From the NCBI GenBank assembly GCA_964651245.1, contig CAZYVI010000009.1, positions 62,001 through 126,000 on the forward strand: a DNA stretch of 64,000 nucleotides, written 5' to 3'. Of this stretch, positions 32,258 to 41,300 are shown piece after piece. The number at the start of each line of letters is the position of its first letter. Within the stretch, counting starts at the first letter, position 1. The stretch is from Avedoeria sp964651245 (GTDB lineage Bacteria; Chloroflexota; Anaerolineae; Epilineales; Epilineaceae). The position numbers were made by a program, and so were the translations under genes. The notes below the pieces were generated by a model. The model was not told where the DNA came from. It did no database searches and saw only the letters and a program-made list of their open reading frames with translations.

Positions 32258-33633
32258 GGCGCGTCGGCCGGCGGCTCGGCCGCGATGTTGACGAACGCCG
32301 TCATGCCCCAGCGGATGCGCGGGTCGCCGGCGCCGAGGTCGACCCAGGCGGTGTAGCTGGTGCCGCCCTGGCCGGTCGCCGCCATCGGCGCCAGGTAGCG
32401 CACCGTGCCGGCCAGCCGGACGTCGGGCAGCCCGTCGAACGTCACCTCGACCCGCTGGCCGACCGCCACCCGGGCCACGTCCGTCTCGCGCAGGTCGGTC
32501 GTCTCGACCCGCAGGGCGTCGAGGGCGCCCAGGACGGCCACCGCCTGTCCAGGCGCGATGCGCTCGCCGGGCTGGAACATCAGCGCGCCGACGGTGCCGT
32601 CGAACGGCGCCCGCAGCTCGGTCTGCGCCTGGGCGGCGCGGGCGGCCGCGGCGGCGGCCGCGGCGCGGCGCACCTCGGCCTCGGCCACGGCCAGCGCCTC
32701 GGGCCGGGGGCCGGCGGCCAGCTGGGCCGCCCGCAGCTCGGCCTGGCGCAGCGCCGCCCGCGCCGCGGCGGCCTCGGCCCGGGCGCGGCGGGCGGCGGCG
32801 TCGGCCTCGGCGCGGGTGGCGTCGACCGACCCGGCCCGCACCGCCGCCAGCGCCGACTCGGCGGCGCGCACGCCGTCCTCGGCCACCAGCACGGCCGCCT
32901 TGGCGACGTCGAACTCGGCCTGGCCGACCTCCTTGCGCTTCACCTGGCCGCCGATCGTGTCGCGCCGGGCCTGCGCACCGTAGAGGTTGTCGCGCGCCTG
33001 GTCGAGCGCTACCTGCGCCTGCACCTGGGCATCGTCGGCCGTCACGCCGACGCGGCGCTGGGCGGCGGCGGCCTGGTCGGCGGCGGCGGCAGCCGCCTGG
33101 ACCTGCGCCTGGGCGGCGTCGACGGCCGCCGCGGCGGCCGCCACGTCGTCGGGCGCGGCCCCGGCGCGCACGAGGTCGCGCTGGGCGCGGGCCAGCTCGA
33201 GGGCCGCCTCGGCCTGGGCCAGCGCCGCTTCGACGTCGGGCGCGTCGACGAAGGCGACGGTGTCGCCGGCCGCGATCGCCTCGCCCTCGGCCACGGTGTA
33301 GCCCACGAGCCGGCCGCCGACGCCGAACGAGAGCTGGGCCCGGCGCACCGGCACGACCTTGCCCGACGCCCAGACGGCGTTCTCGACGGCCGGGTCGGGC
33401 GTCGGCGTCGGCACCGGCGCGCGCGACGTCCGCAGCGCCTGGCCGCCGGCCGCCAGCAGCAAGGCGACGACGACGGCGCCGCCGCCGATCCACCACCACC
33501 GCGCGGCCCCGGCGGTCAGCCCGAGCGCGCCCGACCTTCGCCGCAGCGCCAGCGCCCAGCGCAGCCACGCCCGCCGCAGCCGCAGCCGGCCGAGCGTCAG
33601 GCCCCCGATCGTGGTCCACTCGGTCTCGTGCAT
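32254..33633 (-). CDS. MacA/HlyD-type periplasmic (extracytoplasmic) adaptor
   Basis: 459 residues. Basic cytoplasmic N-terminus (1-45), one TM helix (about 46-65, WWWIGGGAVVVALLLAAGG), then a biotinyl-lipoyl half with 'GKVVPVRRAQLSFGVGGRL'. A very long Ala/Gln/Arg-rich alpha-hairpin coiled coil (about 125-340) includes 'AAVDAAQAQVQAAAAAADQA'. The second lipoyl half is 'TELRAPFDGTVGALMFQPGE', followed by a beta-barrel domain ('VGQRVEVTFDGLPD') and the end 'MTAFVNIAAEPPADAP'. It bridges the permease to something outside. In a one-membrane cell there is no outer-membrane channel to meet, and none is encoded nearby. ATG 33633 lies eight bases after the permease stop. Confidence 0.93.
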   Translation of the reverse strand: MHETEWTTIGGLTLGRLRLRRAWLRWALALRRRSGALGLTAGAARWWWIGGGAVVVALLLAAGGQALRTSRAPVPTPTPDPAVENAVWASGKVVPVRRAQLSFGVGGRLVGYTVAEGEAIAAGDTVAFVDAPDVEAALAQAEAALELARAQRDLVRAGAAPDDVAAAAAAVDAAQAQVQAAAAAADQAAAAQRRVGVTADDAQVQAQVALDQARDNLYGAQARRDTIGGQVKRKEVGQAEFDVAKAAVLVAEDGVRAAESALAAVRAGSVDATRAEADAAARRARAEAAAARAALRQAELRAAQLAAGPRPEALAVAEAEVRRAAAAAAAARAAQAQTELRAPFDGTVGALMFQPGERIAPGQAVAVLGALDALRVETTDLRETDVARVAVGQRVEVTFDGLPDVRLAGTVRYLAPMAATGQGGTSYTAWVDLGAGDPRIRWGMTAFVNIAAEPPADAP

Positions 33634-33641
33634 CGATCGCC

Positions 33642-35882
33642 TCACTCGTAGCGCAGCGCCTCGGCCGGGGCGATCCGGCTGGCGCGCCAGGCGGGATAGA
33701 GTCCGCCGAGCACGCCCAACCCGAGCGCGACGCCGGCGGCCTTGGCGAACAACTGGGGCGGGAACGCCCCCTTGAGCAGCGCGCCGAACCCGGGCGCCAG
33801 GCCCAACAGCTGCATCAGCGCCACGCCGGCCAGCGTGCCGATCACGCCGCCCAGGGTGGCCAGCAGCAGCGACTCGGCGGCGATGTGCCCCAGGACGCGG
33901 CGCCGCCGCCAGCCGACGGCGCGCAGCACGCCGATCTCGCGGGTTCGCTCGAGGACGCTCATCAGCACCGTGTTCACGACGCCGACGCTGCCGACGACGA
34001 CGGCGATCGACGACAGGACGTTCATGAGCAGGCGCGTCGTCTGGAAGTCGCGGGTGTTGTCGACGAGCTCGCTCGAGCGCGACACCGCGATCTTCGGAAA
34101 GCGGCGGTGGAGCTCGGCGATCACGGCGTCGGCGCGCTCCGGGTCGCGCAGCCGGACCTGGTAGAAGCTGACCTGCCGCGGCTTCTCGAACAGCGACTGG
34201 GCCTCGCGCAGGTCGACGACGGCGCCCGAGTCCTGGAAGCCGATGCCGGTCTCGAACAGCCCGACGATCCGGAATGGCCGGCCGCCGATGCGGATCGTGT
34301 CGCCCAGCCGCTTGTGGAGCTGCTCGGCCGACGGGCGGCCGAGGATGGCCTCGCCGCGCCCGGCCGGGCGCCGGCCCTCGGTCACCGGGAACAGGTCGAG
34401 CGCGAACTCGGTCGGCTCGAGGCCGAACACGATGAGCAGCGGGATGTCGGGCGTGCTGACGAAGCCGAGGACCATGCCGGCCACGGCCTCGACGTCGGCC
34501 AGGCTGCCGATCCGGGCGCCGATGGCCTCGTCGATCGTGCTCAGGCTCATGTCGGCGGTGTCGGCCTGCATGATCGACAGGTCGGCCGACGCTCCGCCCA
34601 TGAGCGAGGTGAACTGGGCGGTGAAGCCCTCGGTCAGCCCGCCCAGCATGACGACGATCATGACGCCGATGGCGATGCCGCCGGCGGTGACGATCGTCCG
34701 CCCCCGCCGCCGCGCCAGGTTGCGCGCCGGCGCCGGCAGCCGCAGCGCCCAGGCGGCGTCGAGGCCGGCCGCCGCGCCGCCGCCGACGCCGCCCTCGTAG
34801 CGCAGCGCCTCGATCGGCGGCAGCCGCGCCGCCCAGGCGGCCGGGATCCAAGCCGCCACCAGGCCCATGCCCAGCGCCACGACGCCCGCCAGGCCCAGCG
34901 TGGCCGGCGTCAACTCGGCCACGACCATGCTGCTGACGGCCGGGCTCAGCGCCAGGGCCCGCAGCGCCAGCCAGCCGACGACGAGGCCCAGCAGCCCGCC
35001 GACGAAGCTCAGGACGAGCGCCTCGCCGACGACGAGCCCGAGCACCTGCCGCCGCCGCCAGCCCAGCGCCCGCAGCACGCCGATGTCGCGGACGCGCTCG
35101 AAGACGCCCATGAAGACGGTGTTCATCATGCCCAGCCCGCCGACGAGCGCCGCCACCAGGCCGATCGCCCAGGCGAAGGCGACGATCATGGCGTACGCCT
35201 CCTGGCGCTGCCCGGCGCCGGCGCCCAGCGTCACGTCGGCGCGCGGCAGCCGCTCGGCCAGCCGGGCGCGGACGGCCGCCGCCTGGTCGGGGGCGTGGAG
35301 CTTGACCTGGAACAGGTTGACCGACCGCGGCCGCTGGAAGACCGCCTGGGCGTCGCGCAGCGTGATCACGCCGCCGGCCTCCTCGAAGGCCTGGCCGGTC
35401 TCGAACAGGCCCACGATCCGAAACGCGCTGCCGTTGAACGTCAGCGCGTCGCCGACCCCGCGCGACAGGTTGCGGGCGGCCGCCGCGCCGAGGACGATCT
35501 CGCGGTCGGCGCGCAGCGCGCGGCCGGCGGTGATCGTGAAGTGGGCGATGGCGTAGCCGTCGGGCTCGTAGCCGAAGACGAGGAAGAACGGCACCTCGTC
35601 GAGCGTCGCGGCGCTGTAGATGATGCCGGCGACGTCGGCCACCTGGGGCTGGGCCCGGATCACGTCGCCGTCGCGCTCGTCGAGGCTGCTGATGAACAGG
35701 TCGTAGGCCCCGGCCTGGGCCACGGTCAGGTCGGCGTCGGCGCCGCCGAACAGGTTGCCGAAGCCCGACGCGATGCCGCTGGCCATGGCGGTGAGGGCGA
35801 CGATGGCGGCGATCCCGAGCGCCACGCCGGCGATCGTCAGGGCGCTGCGCATCCGGCGCTGGAGCAGATGGCGAACGATCAT
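33642..35882 (-). CDS. FtsX/MacB-type ABC permease with two complete modules in one chain
   Basis: 746 residues made of two similar halves joined near residue 385. Each half has an N-terminal TM helix ('RRMRSALTIAGVALGIAAIV' and 'RRRGRTIVTAGGIAIGVMIV'), a MacB-type periplasmic domain, and three C-terminal TM helices with 'RDIGVLRALGWRRRQVLG' or 'REIGVLRAVGWRRRRVLGH'. The periplasmic parts share blocks such as 'FRIVGLFETG' and 'ADLTVAQAG'/'ADLSIMQAD'. Normal permeases of this class have one module and dimerise; here one polypeptide should supply the whole dimer. First gene of the exporter operon, ATG 35882, with a perfect TATAAT box upstream. Confidence 0.92.
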   Translation of the reverse strand: MIVRHLLQRRMRSALTIAGVALGIAAIVALTAMASGIASGFGNLFGGADADLTVAQAGAYDLFISSLDERDGDVIRAQPQVADVAGIIYSAATLDEVPFFLVFGYEPDGYAIAHFTITAGRALRADREIVLGAAAARNLSRGVGDALTFNGSAFRIVGLFETGQAFEEAGGVITLRDAQAVFQRPRSVNLFQVKLHAPDQAAAVRARLAERLPRADVTLGAGAGQRQEAYAMIVAFAWAIGLVAALVGGLGMMNTVFMGVFERVRDIGVLRALGWRRRQVLGLVVGEALVLSFVGGLLGLVVGWLALRALALSPAVSSMVVAELTPATLGLAGVVALGMGLVAAWIPAAWAARLPPIEALRYEGGVGGGAAAGLDAAWALRLPAPARNLARRRGRTIVTAGGIAIGVMIVVMLGGLTEGFTAQFTSLMGGASADLSIMQADTADMSLSTIDEAIGARIGSLADVEAVAGMVLGFVSTPDIPLLIVFGLEPTEFALDLFPVTEGRRPAGRGEAILGRPSAEQLHKRLGDTIRIGGRPFRIVGLFETGIGFQDSGAVVDLREAQSLFEKPRQVSFYQVRLRDPERADAVIAELHRRFPKIAVSRSSELVDNTRDFQTTRLLMNVLSSIAVVVGSVGVVNTVLMSVLERTREIGVLRAVGWRRRRVLGHIAAESLLLATLGGVIGTLAGVALMQLLGLAPGFGALLKGAFPPQLFAKAAGVALGLGVLGGLYPAWRASRIAPAEALRYE

Positions 35883-35956
35883 CGGACCCCCACGCCCGGC
35901 GGCACGACCGCCGGGAATCGGCTCGCTCGCCCGCGGTGGGGACGCGGGACGGAGCG

Positions 35957-35962
35957 ATTATA
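35957..35962 (-). promoter_or_regulatory. consensus TATAAT -10 box of the ABC exporter operon
   Basis: TATAAT on the reverse strand, the only perfect consensus -10 in the window, lies 74 bases before ATG 35882. No recognisable -35 at 16-18 bases. Confidence 0.6.
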
Positions 35963-36001
35963 CGCCCGCGCCGGCCCTGCAGCGGCCCGCCGGTCCGGCG
36001 C

Positions 36002-36814
36002 TCAGCCCTCGCCCGGCGCGCCGTCCAGCGCCCGGACGTCGTGGGCGATGTCGTCCGGCGTGGCCTCGGCGCCAAGCACGACGCGGACCTGGCCCTCGGC
36101 GTCGATCAGAAACACGGTGCTCGAGTGGCCCAGGGCCGGCGCCGCGGCGGTGCCGCCGGCGCCGGGCGCGCCGTGGGCATGGGCGTCGCCGTGGCCGTCG
36201 TCGTGGGGCGCCGCGCCCGACGCCGCGCCGTCCGCCGCGCCGCTCGGCGCCGGCGGCGGCGTGCCGTAGGCCACGTCGTAGTCGGCCGCCAGCCGCGCCA
36301 GCGCGGCGGCGGTGCCGACGAGGCCGACGATGCGGTCGTCGTAGTCGGCCAGGTAGGCGTCGACGACCGCCGCGGTGTCGTGCGCCGGGTCGACGGTGGC
36401 GAAGACGACCGTCACGCCGTCGGCCGCGTCGCCCAGCGCGCCGAGGGCGGCGGTGAGCTTGGCCAGCGTCTGCGGGCAGACGTCGGGGCAGCGGGTGTAG
36501 CCGAAGAAGAGCAGCACCGGCCGGCCGCGGACGCCGTCCAACGTGAAGCGCCCGCCGTCGGCCGTCGCCAGGTCGATCGGGGCGGCGGCGAACGGCTCGG
36601 GCAGCGCGAAGCCGCGGAAGGCGCCGCTGCCGGGGCCGAACAGCCGCACCCGGCGCGCGCCGTCGCCGTCGAGCCGGGCCAGCAGCAGGACGACGAGGGT
36701 GAAGACGGCCGCGACGCCGACCGCCAGCAGCGGGATGCCGAAGCGGACCGCCGCGCTGGGGCGGGCCGGGCCGGCGGCCGAGGGGTCCGATGCGTTCGAA
36801 GGCGGCTGGGTCAC
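36002..36814 (-). CDS. SCO1/SenC-type copper chaperone with His-rich insert
   Basis: 270 residues from GTG 36814 (GGAG upstream). A TM anchor at about 25-47, then a thioredoxin-fold domain. Copper ligands are Cys109 and Cys113 in 'FGYTRCPDVCPQTLAKL' and the distal His230 in 'LGHSSTVFLID'. SCO proteins deliver copper to, or reduce, the Cu-A site of cytochrome c oxidase. Unusual here is an Ala/Gly/His insert (about 186-225) with 'HDDGHGDAHAHG' just before the distal His, which could add metal-binding capacity. No cytochrome oxidase genes are nearby. It is upstream of the exporter permease on the same strand, and its stop lies between that permease's -10 and itself. Confidence 0.93.
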   Translation of the reverse strand: MTQPPSNASDPSAAGPARPSAAVRFGIPLLAVGVAAVFTLVVLLLARLDGDGARRVRLFGPGSGAFRGFALPEPFAAAPIDLATADGGRFTLDGVRGRPVLLFFGYTRCPDVCPQTLAKLTAALGALGDAADGVTVVFATVDPAHDTAAVVDAYLADYDDRIVGLVGTAAALARLAADYDVAYGTPPPAPSGAADGAASGAAPHDDGHGDAHAHGAPGAGGTAAAPALGHSSTVFLIDAEGQVRVVLGAEATPDDIAHDVRALDGAPGEG

Positions 36815-36904
36815 GGTCGGTCGCTCCGGTTACGGACGGACGGCCCGCCGCGGCGGGCGCGGCGCCGATGATACCGGATCGCGCCGCGCCCGGCCGCGCG
36901 GCAC

Positions 36905-36910
36905 TACAAT
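36905..36910 (+). promoter_or_regulatory. -10 box for leaderless map transcript
   Basis: TACAAT followed by eight bases (GGCGGGCG) and ATG 36919. Same spacing class as the boxes at 2579 and 10706. A reverse-strand TATCAT at 36872-36867 may serve the divergent SCO gene. Confidence 0.5.
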
Positions 36911-36918
36911 GGCGGGCG

Positions 36919-37758
36919 ATGAACGCCTCCCGCCCCGCCTCGCCCGCCCGCCGGCTGCGCCGCCTCGTGCGGCGCCGCGCGCCGTCGCCGGCGGCGCCGA
37001 TCCTCAAGTCGCCCGAAGAGATCGAGGCGCTGCGGCGCTCGGGGCGGTTGGTGGCCGAGGCGTTCGCCCGCCTCGAGGCGGCGATCGCGCCGGGCGTCCG
37101 GCTCGTCGACCTCGACCGGATCGTGGCGGCGTTCATCGCCGAACGCGGCGCCGAGCCGCTCTACCTGAACTACCGTGGCTCGCCGCCGACCCACCCGCCG
37201 TTCCCGGGCGTGATCTGCGCCTCGGTGAACGACGAGGTCTGCCACGGCATCCCCGACGACCGCGCCCTCGTCGAGGGCGACATCGTCGGCATCGACATCG
37301 GGCTGCGCCTCGACGGCTGGTGCGGCGACAGCTGCGTCACGTTCCCGGTCGGCCGGGTCGGGCCCGAGGCCGAGCGGCTGCTGGAGATCGCCCGGACCTG
37401 CCTCGAGCTCGGCATCCGCGCCGCCCAGCCCGGCCGCCACCTCGGCGACATCGGCGCCGCCGTCCAGCGGCACGCCGAGCGGCACGGCACCTCGGTCGTC
37501 ACCGCCTGGGGCGGCCACGGCCTCGGCCGCGACCTCCACGAGCCGCCGTCCGTCGGCCACACCGGCCAGAGCGGCACCGGCCTCGCGCTCGTGCCCGGGA
37601 TGGTGTTCACGATCGAGCCGATGATCAACGCCGGCGGCGCCGACTGCGTCCTGTCCGACGACGGCTGGACGGTCGCCACGGCCGACGGGCGGCTGTCGGC
37701 CCAGTTCGAGCACACGGTGGCGATCACCGACCACGGCCCGCGCATCCTCTCGGCCTGA
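36919..37758 (+). CDS. map: methionine aminopeptidase, type I
   Basis: 279 residues, with about 25 extra basic residues at the N-terminus compared with the usual ~255. It removes the initiator Met from new proteins. The five metal ligands are visible: Asp in 'GIDIGLRLDGW', Asp in 'GDSCVTFPVG', His in 'WGGHGLGRDLHEPP', Glu in 'VFTIEPMINAG' and Glu in 'SAQFEHTVAI'. The substrate His lies in 'NDEVCHGIPDD'. The ATG at 36919 directly follows a -10 box, implying a leaderless mRNA for an essential gene. The N-terminal extension lacks the SH3-binding or zinc-finger motifs of other long types. Confidence 0.96.
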   Translation: MNASRPASPARRLRRLVRRRAPSPAAPILKSPEEIEALRRSGRLVAEAFARLEAAIAPGVRLVDLDRIVAAFIAERGAEPLYLNYRGSPPTHPPFPGVICASVNDEVCHGIPDDRALVEGDIVGIDIGLRLDGWCGDSCVTFPVGRVGPEAERLLEIARTCLELGIRAAQPGRHLGDIGAAVQRHAERHGTSVVTAWGGHGLGRDLHEPPSVGHTGQSGTGLALVPGMVFTIEPMINAGGADCVLSDDGWTVATADGRLSAQFEHTVAITDHGPRILSA

Positions 37759-37811
37759 GCCGAGCGCGGCCCGCCGCCGCGGCGACCCGCGGTCGACCGC
37801 GCCGGCGGCCG

Positions 37812-38243
37812 TCAGGCGCCGGACGCCGCGCCGCCGTCCTGGAACTGCTTCACGATGAAGCGGAACAGGTCGCTCTCGGTGATGATGCCGGCGATCCGCC
37901 CGTCGTCGACGACCGGCAGCGCGCCGATCTTGTGGTTGACCATGAGCTGCGCCGCCCGCCCCAGCGTCTCGCCGGGCCCGATCATGACCGGGTCGTCGGT
38001 CATGACCTCCTTGATCTCGGGGATCTCCTCGGCCGCGCCCATGAAGCTGGCGCCGCGCGGCATCGCGGCCTCGGCGTCGGCCAGCGTGATGATGCCGATC
38101 ACGCGGTCGCCGACGCGGCTGACGACGGGCAGGCGGCGGACGTTGGCGTTGCGCATCGTCTCGATCGCCACGTCGACCTTGAGGTCGGCGGTGATCGTCG
38201 TCACGTCGCGCGTCATGTACTCGCCGACGGTGGTCTGGTGCAT
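37812..38243 (-). CDS. CBS-domain-pair protein (Bateman module), copy 2
   Basis: 143 residues with two CBS domains only. It is collinear with copy 1 at 30932: 'VGEYMTRDVTTITADLKVDV', 'RRLPVVSRVGDRVIGIITLA', linker 'AMPRGASFMGAAEE', then 'IKEVMTDDPVMIGPGETLGR' and 'HKIGALPVVDDGRIAGIITE'. The conserved AMPRG linker between the domains, not typical of all such pairs, shows that the copies share a recent ancestor. Probable adenosine-ligand sensor. ATG 38243 with GGAG 12 bases upstream. Its stop faces the map stop (53-base spacer with short palindromes). Confidence 0.9.
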   Translation of the reverse strand: MHQTTVGEYMTRDVTTITADLKVDVAIETMRNANVRRLPVVSRVGDRVIGIITLADAEAAMPRGASFMGAAEEIPEIKEVMTDDPVMIGPGETLGRAAQLMVNHKIGALPVVDDGRIAGIITESDLFRFIVKQFQDGGAASGA

Positions 38244-38338
38244 GGGCACGGGTGGACTCCAGGGGGTGGGGGGCGTAGCCGGGGCGGCATCGGGCCGCCA
38301 TCCCGGTGCGGGATGGATACCCGATGCCGCCCGTCGGG

Positions 38339-41300
38339 TCAATCGTCGGCGCCGGTCCAAAGCCGCGCCAGCCACGGCAGGAAGATCGGCTGGCGCGCCG
38401 GCGGCTCGGTCGGCAGCGGCGTCGGCTCGGGCGGCACGCTGCCGTCGACGCCGAGGTGGGCCAGGGCGCGCGCGAGCAGGTCGGCCCGCAGCGACTCGTC
38501 CGGCACCGCCTGGAGGCCGAAGCCGAACGTGATCGCGCGGTCGGTCACCACGATCGCGCCGTCGACGTCGATCGGCAGCGCCTCGCGGCCGGCGACGGTG
38601 AACTGGACGCTGGGGTCGGCGGGCGGGCTGCCGGCCGGCAGGCCGGTGAACGTCCAGCCGCCGTCGCCGTCCTCGAACGACGTCGTGGCCAGCGTCGCGC
38701 CGTCGGCGGTGACGGTGACGTCGTCGACGACGACGAACGTGTTGGCCTGGGCGCGCCGCGAGCGGACGTAGGTGATCGCCACCTCGACCTGCTGGCCGGC
38801 CCAGCGCGAGAGGTCGGCCGTGAACGGCTGCCACCGGCCCGAGGTGCCGCCCAGGGCGTGCCACTGGCCGGTCGTGCCGGTGGGCTCGCACGTGGCCGCC
38901 ATCCCCTCGCCGACGCGCGTCATGTAGTGCGGCAGGTGCGGGAACAGGGCGTACCACTGGGCGCTGTTGCACGCCAGCGCCGTCTGCGGCGAGGTCCGGC
39001 CGCCGCTGTCGGGCAGCGTCGTCCAGTCGTCCTGGCCAACGGTGTGGGCCTCGACGATGAGCGCCTCGAACGTGTTGCGGACCTGGTGCGCCTCGAAGAA
39101 GCTCAGCTCGGCCGCCGTCTTGCCGCTGAGATCGATCGTGCGCTGGATGCGCTGGTACTCGTAGTCCTGCGGCAGCCCCGAGTAGGCCATCTGGCCGCCG
39201 GTGCGCGGGCCGAGGCCGACGTCGGTGTAGTGCGCGGCGGCGGTGGCGGCGAACTGCGGGTAGGTCTCGACCGGGTGCCGCGCGGCGGTCAGGTCGTAGT
39301 CCATGACGCCGTCGACGACCATGCCGTCGCCGCCGAGCGGGATCGAGAGCCCGGCGAACGGCGCGGCGTCGGCGACGACGCGCCCGCCGCGGGCCGGCTC
39401 GACCAGGCTGCCGTCGTCGATGCCGAGCCAGTACTGGGCGAAGTCGTCCTGGAGCCCCTCGCAGTTCGGGTTGTTCTGGCCGCACGGTTGGTCGGGCTCG
39501 AACGGGTTGTAGCCCTGGAAGCTCAGGAACGGCAGGGCGGCGTAGGACCCGCTGTAGAGCAGCTTGCCGCCCTCGTTGAGGTAGTCGCGCATCGCCAGCA
39601 TCAGGTCGCGCTGCGCCACCGACGTTTCGTTGGCCGGCCAGCCCTTGGGGTGCATCGCCCGGTCGTCGCCGGTGGTCCAGAGGACGCCCTTGTAGTGGCC
39701 GAGGACGCCGAGGAACGACGGCGGTGTCCGGCCGTGGGCGTCGACGTCGTAGACATCGAACGCCACGTCGGCGCGGGTAAGGGCGTCGGTGTAGGCCGCC
39801 AGGTGGCGCGGGCCGTCCGTCGACGGGTAGTCGGGGTCGCCGCCGGTGTAGTCCTCGGCCGCGACGACGAGCACCGGCCGGCCGCTGTCGTGCTCGAGGG
39901 TGTAGCTGAACGATTCCGACTGTTCGCCGCCCGCCTCGAACCAGACCGTGACGCGGTCGCCCGGCGCGGCGCCGCGCACCACGGCGCGCACCCGCCGGAA
40001 GTGGACGTCGCCGGTGGCGCCGTAGCGGTCGCCGCCGTCCCACTCGGCGGCCGGCGCCGACTGCGGCGCGCCGTCGTTGACGCGGAAGTGCATCGTGACA
40101 TCGCCGAGGCGGCGCAGGACGGTGGCCTGGACGGGCTGCGGGTCGCCGTAGCTCACGGCGAAGCCGTCGACCGCGAACGGGGCCACGGTGTTGCCCAGGT
40201 GGCTGATCGGCCGCGTCGGGTCGGCCGCGCTCTTGGCGATGTCGAGCGCGAAGGGCAAGTTCTTCTCGAACTCGGCCTGGATGAGCGCCTCGTCGTCGGG
40301 GAACTCGAAGCCGCTGCCGCCGGAGCCCGGCGGCGGCGTCGAGAGCTCGGGCGTGATGCACAGCGCCTCGGTCGCGGCGTGGGCGAAGTCGCACGTCTCG
40401 CCGTTCGTGATGTAGAGGCCCGACGACAGGATCGGGTCGAAGCCGGGCACGGCCGGGTTGGCGCGCGTGCCGACCAGGGCGCGGTAGATCGCGTTGTCGG
40501 CGGTCGGCGTCAGGTCCTGCCAGCCGTCGGGGAACAGCAGCAGCTCGGCGGCCGAGTGGTAGTTGACGACGAACCGGAAGGGGATGCGCGCCAGGAGGTC
40601 CTGGGCGGCCTTGATCTCGGGCTCCGAGGCCGGCGACGGGCCGCGGTACGTCTCCGAGCTCGGGTTGCCGCTCGAGCCGTCGTTGTCGTAGTTCCAGTGG
40701 GCGTCGAAGTTGCGGTTCGGGTCGACGCCGTCGCCCTGGCCGATCTCGCCGTTGCCATTGTTGTCGCGCAGGTTCTTGCGCCAGAGGCGGTTGCCCTCGG
40801 TGAAGGTGAACTGGTAGCCGTCGGGGTTGGCGGCGACGACGAACCAGACCTCGCTGCTGTCGACGATGCCGGTGACGGTCTCGTCCTGGCCGTAGTTCTC
40901 GACGAAGTGCCGCAGCAGGCGGCGGTTCGTCTCGATGGCGATCCACTCCCGCGCGTGCTGCAGCGAGTTGAACCACACCGCCGGCCGCGAGCCCTGCGGC
41001 ACCGAGGCGCCGCCCTTCGTCACCCGCAGCGCCACGAGCTCGCGCCCTTGCACCGAGTGGCCGATGACGACCTTCTCGACGATCTCGGGGTGCGCCGCCG
41101 CCAGGGCGTCGAGCTCCTCCTTGATGCCGCCGGGCTCGTCCCACGAGCGGTAGACCTTGTAGCCCTGCTGCTCCTGGTAGCGGCTGAACATCTCGGCTGC
41201 GGTCCGGCCGTGGTCGTCGCGCCAGAGCGTCGGCTCGAAGCCCTCCGCCCGCAGAAGATCGCGCTCGGCCAGCGTCAACCCGACGGCCACGTGTACCCGG

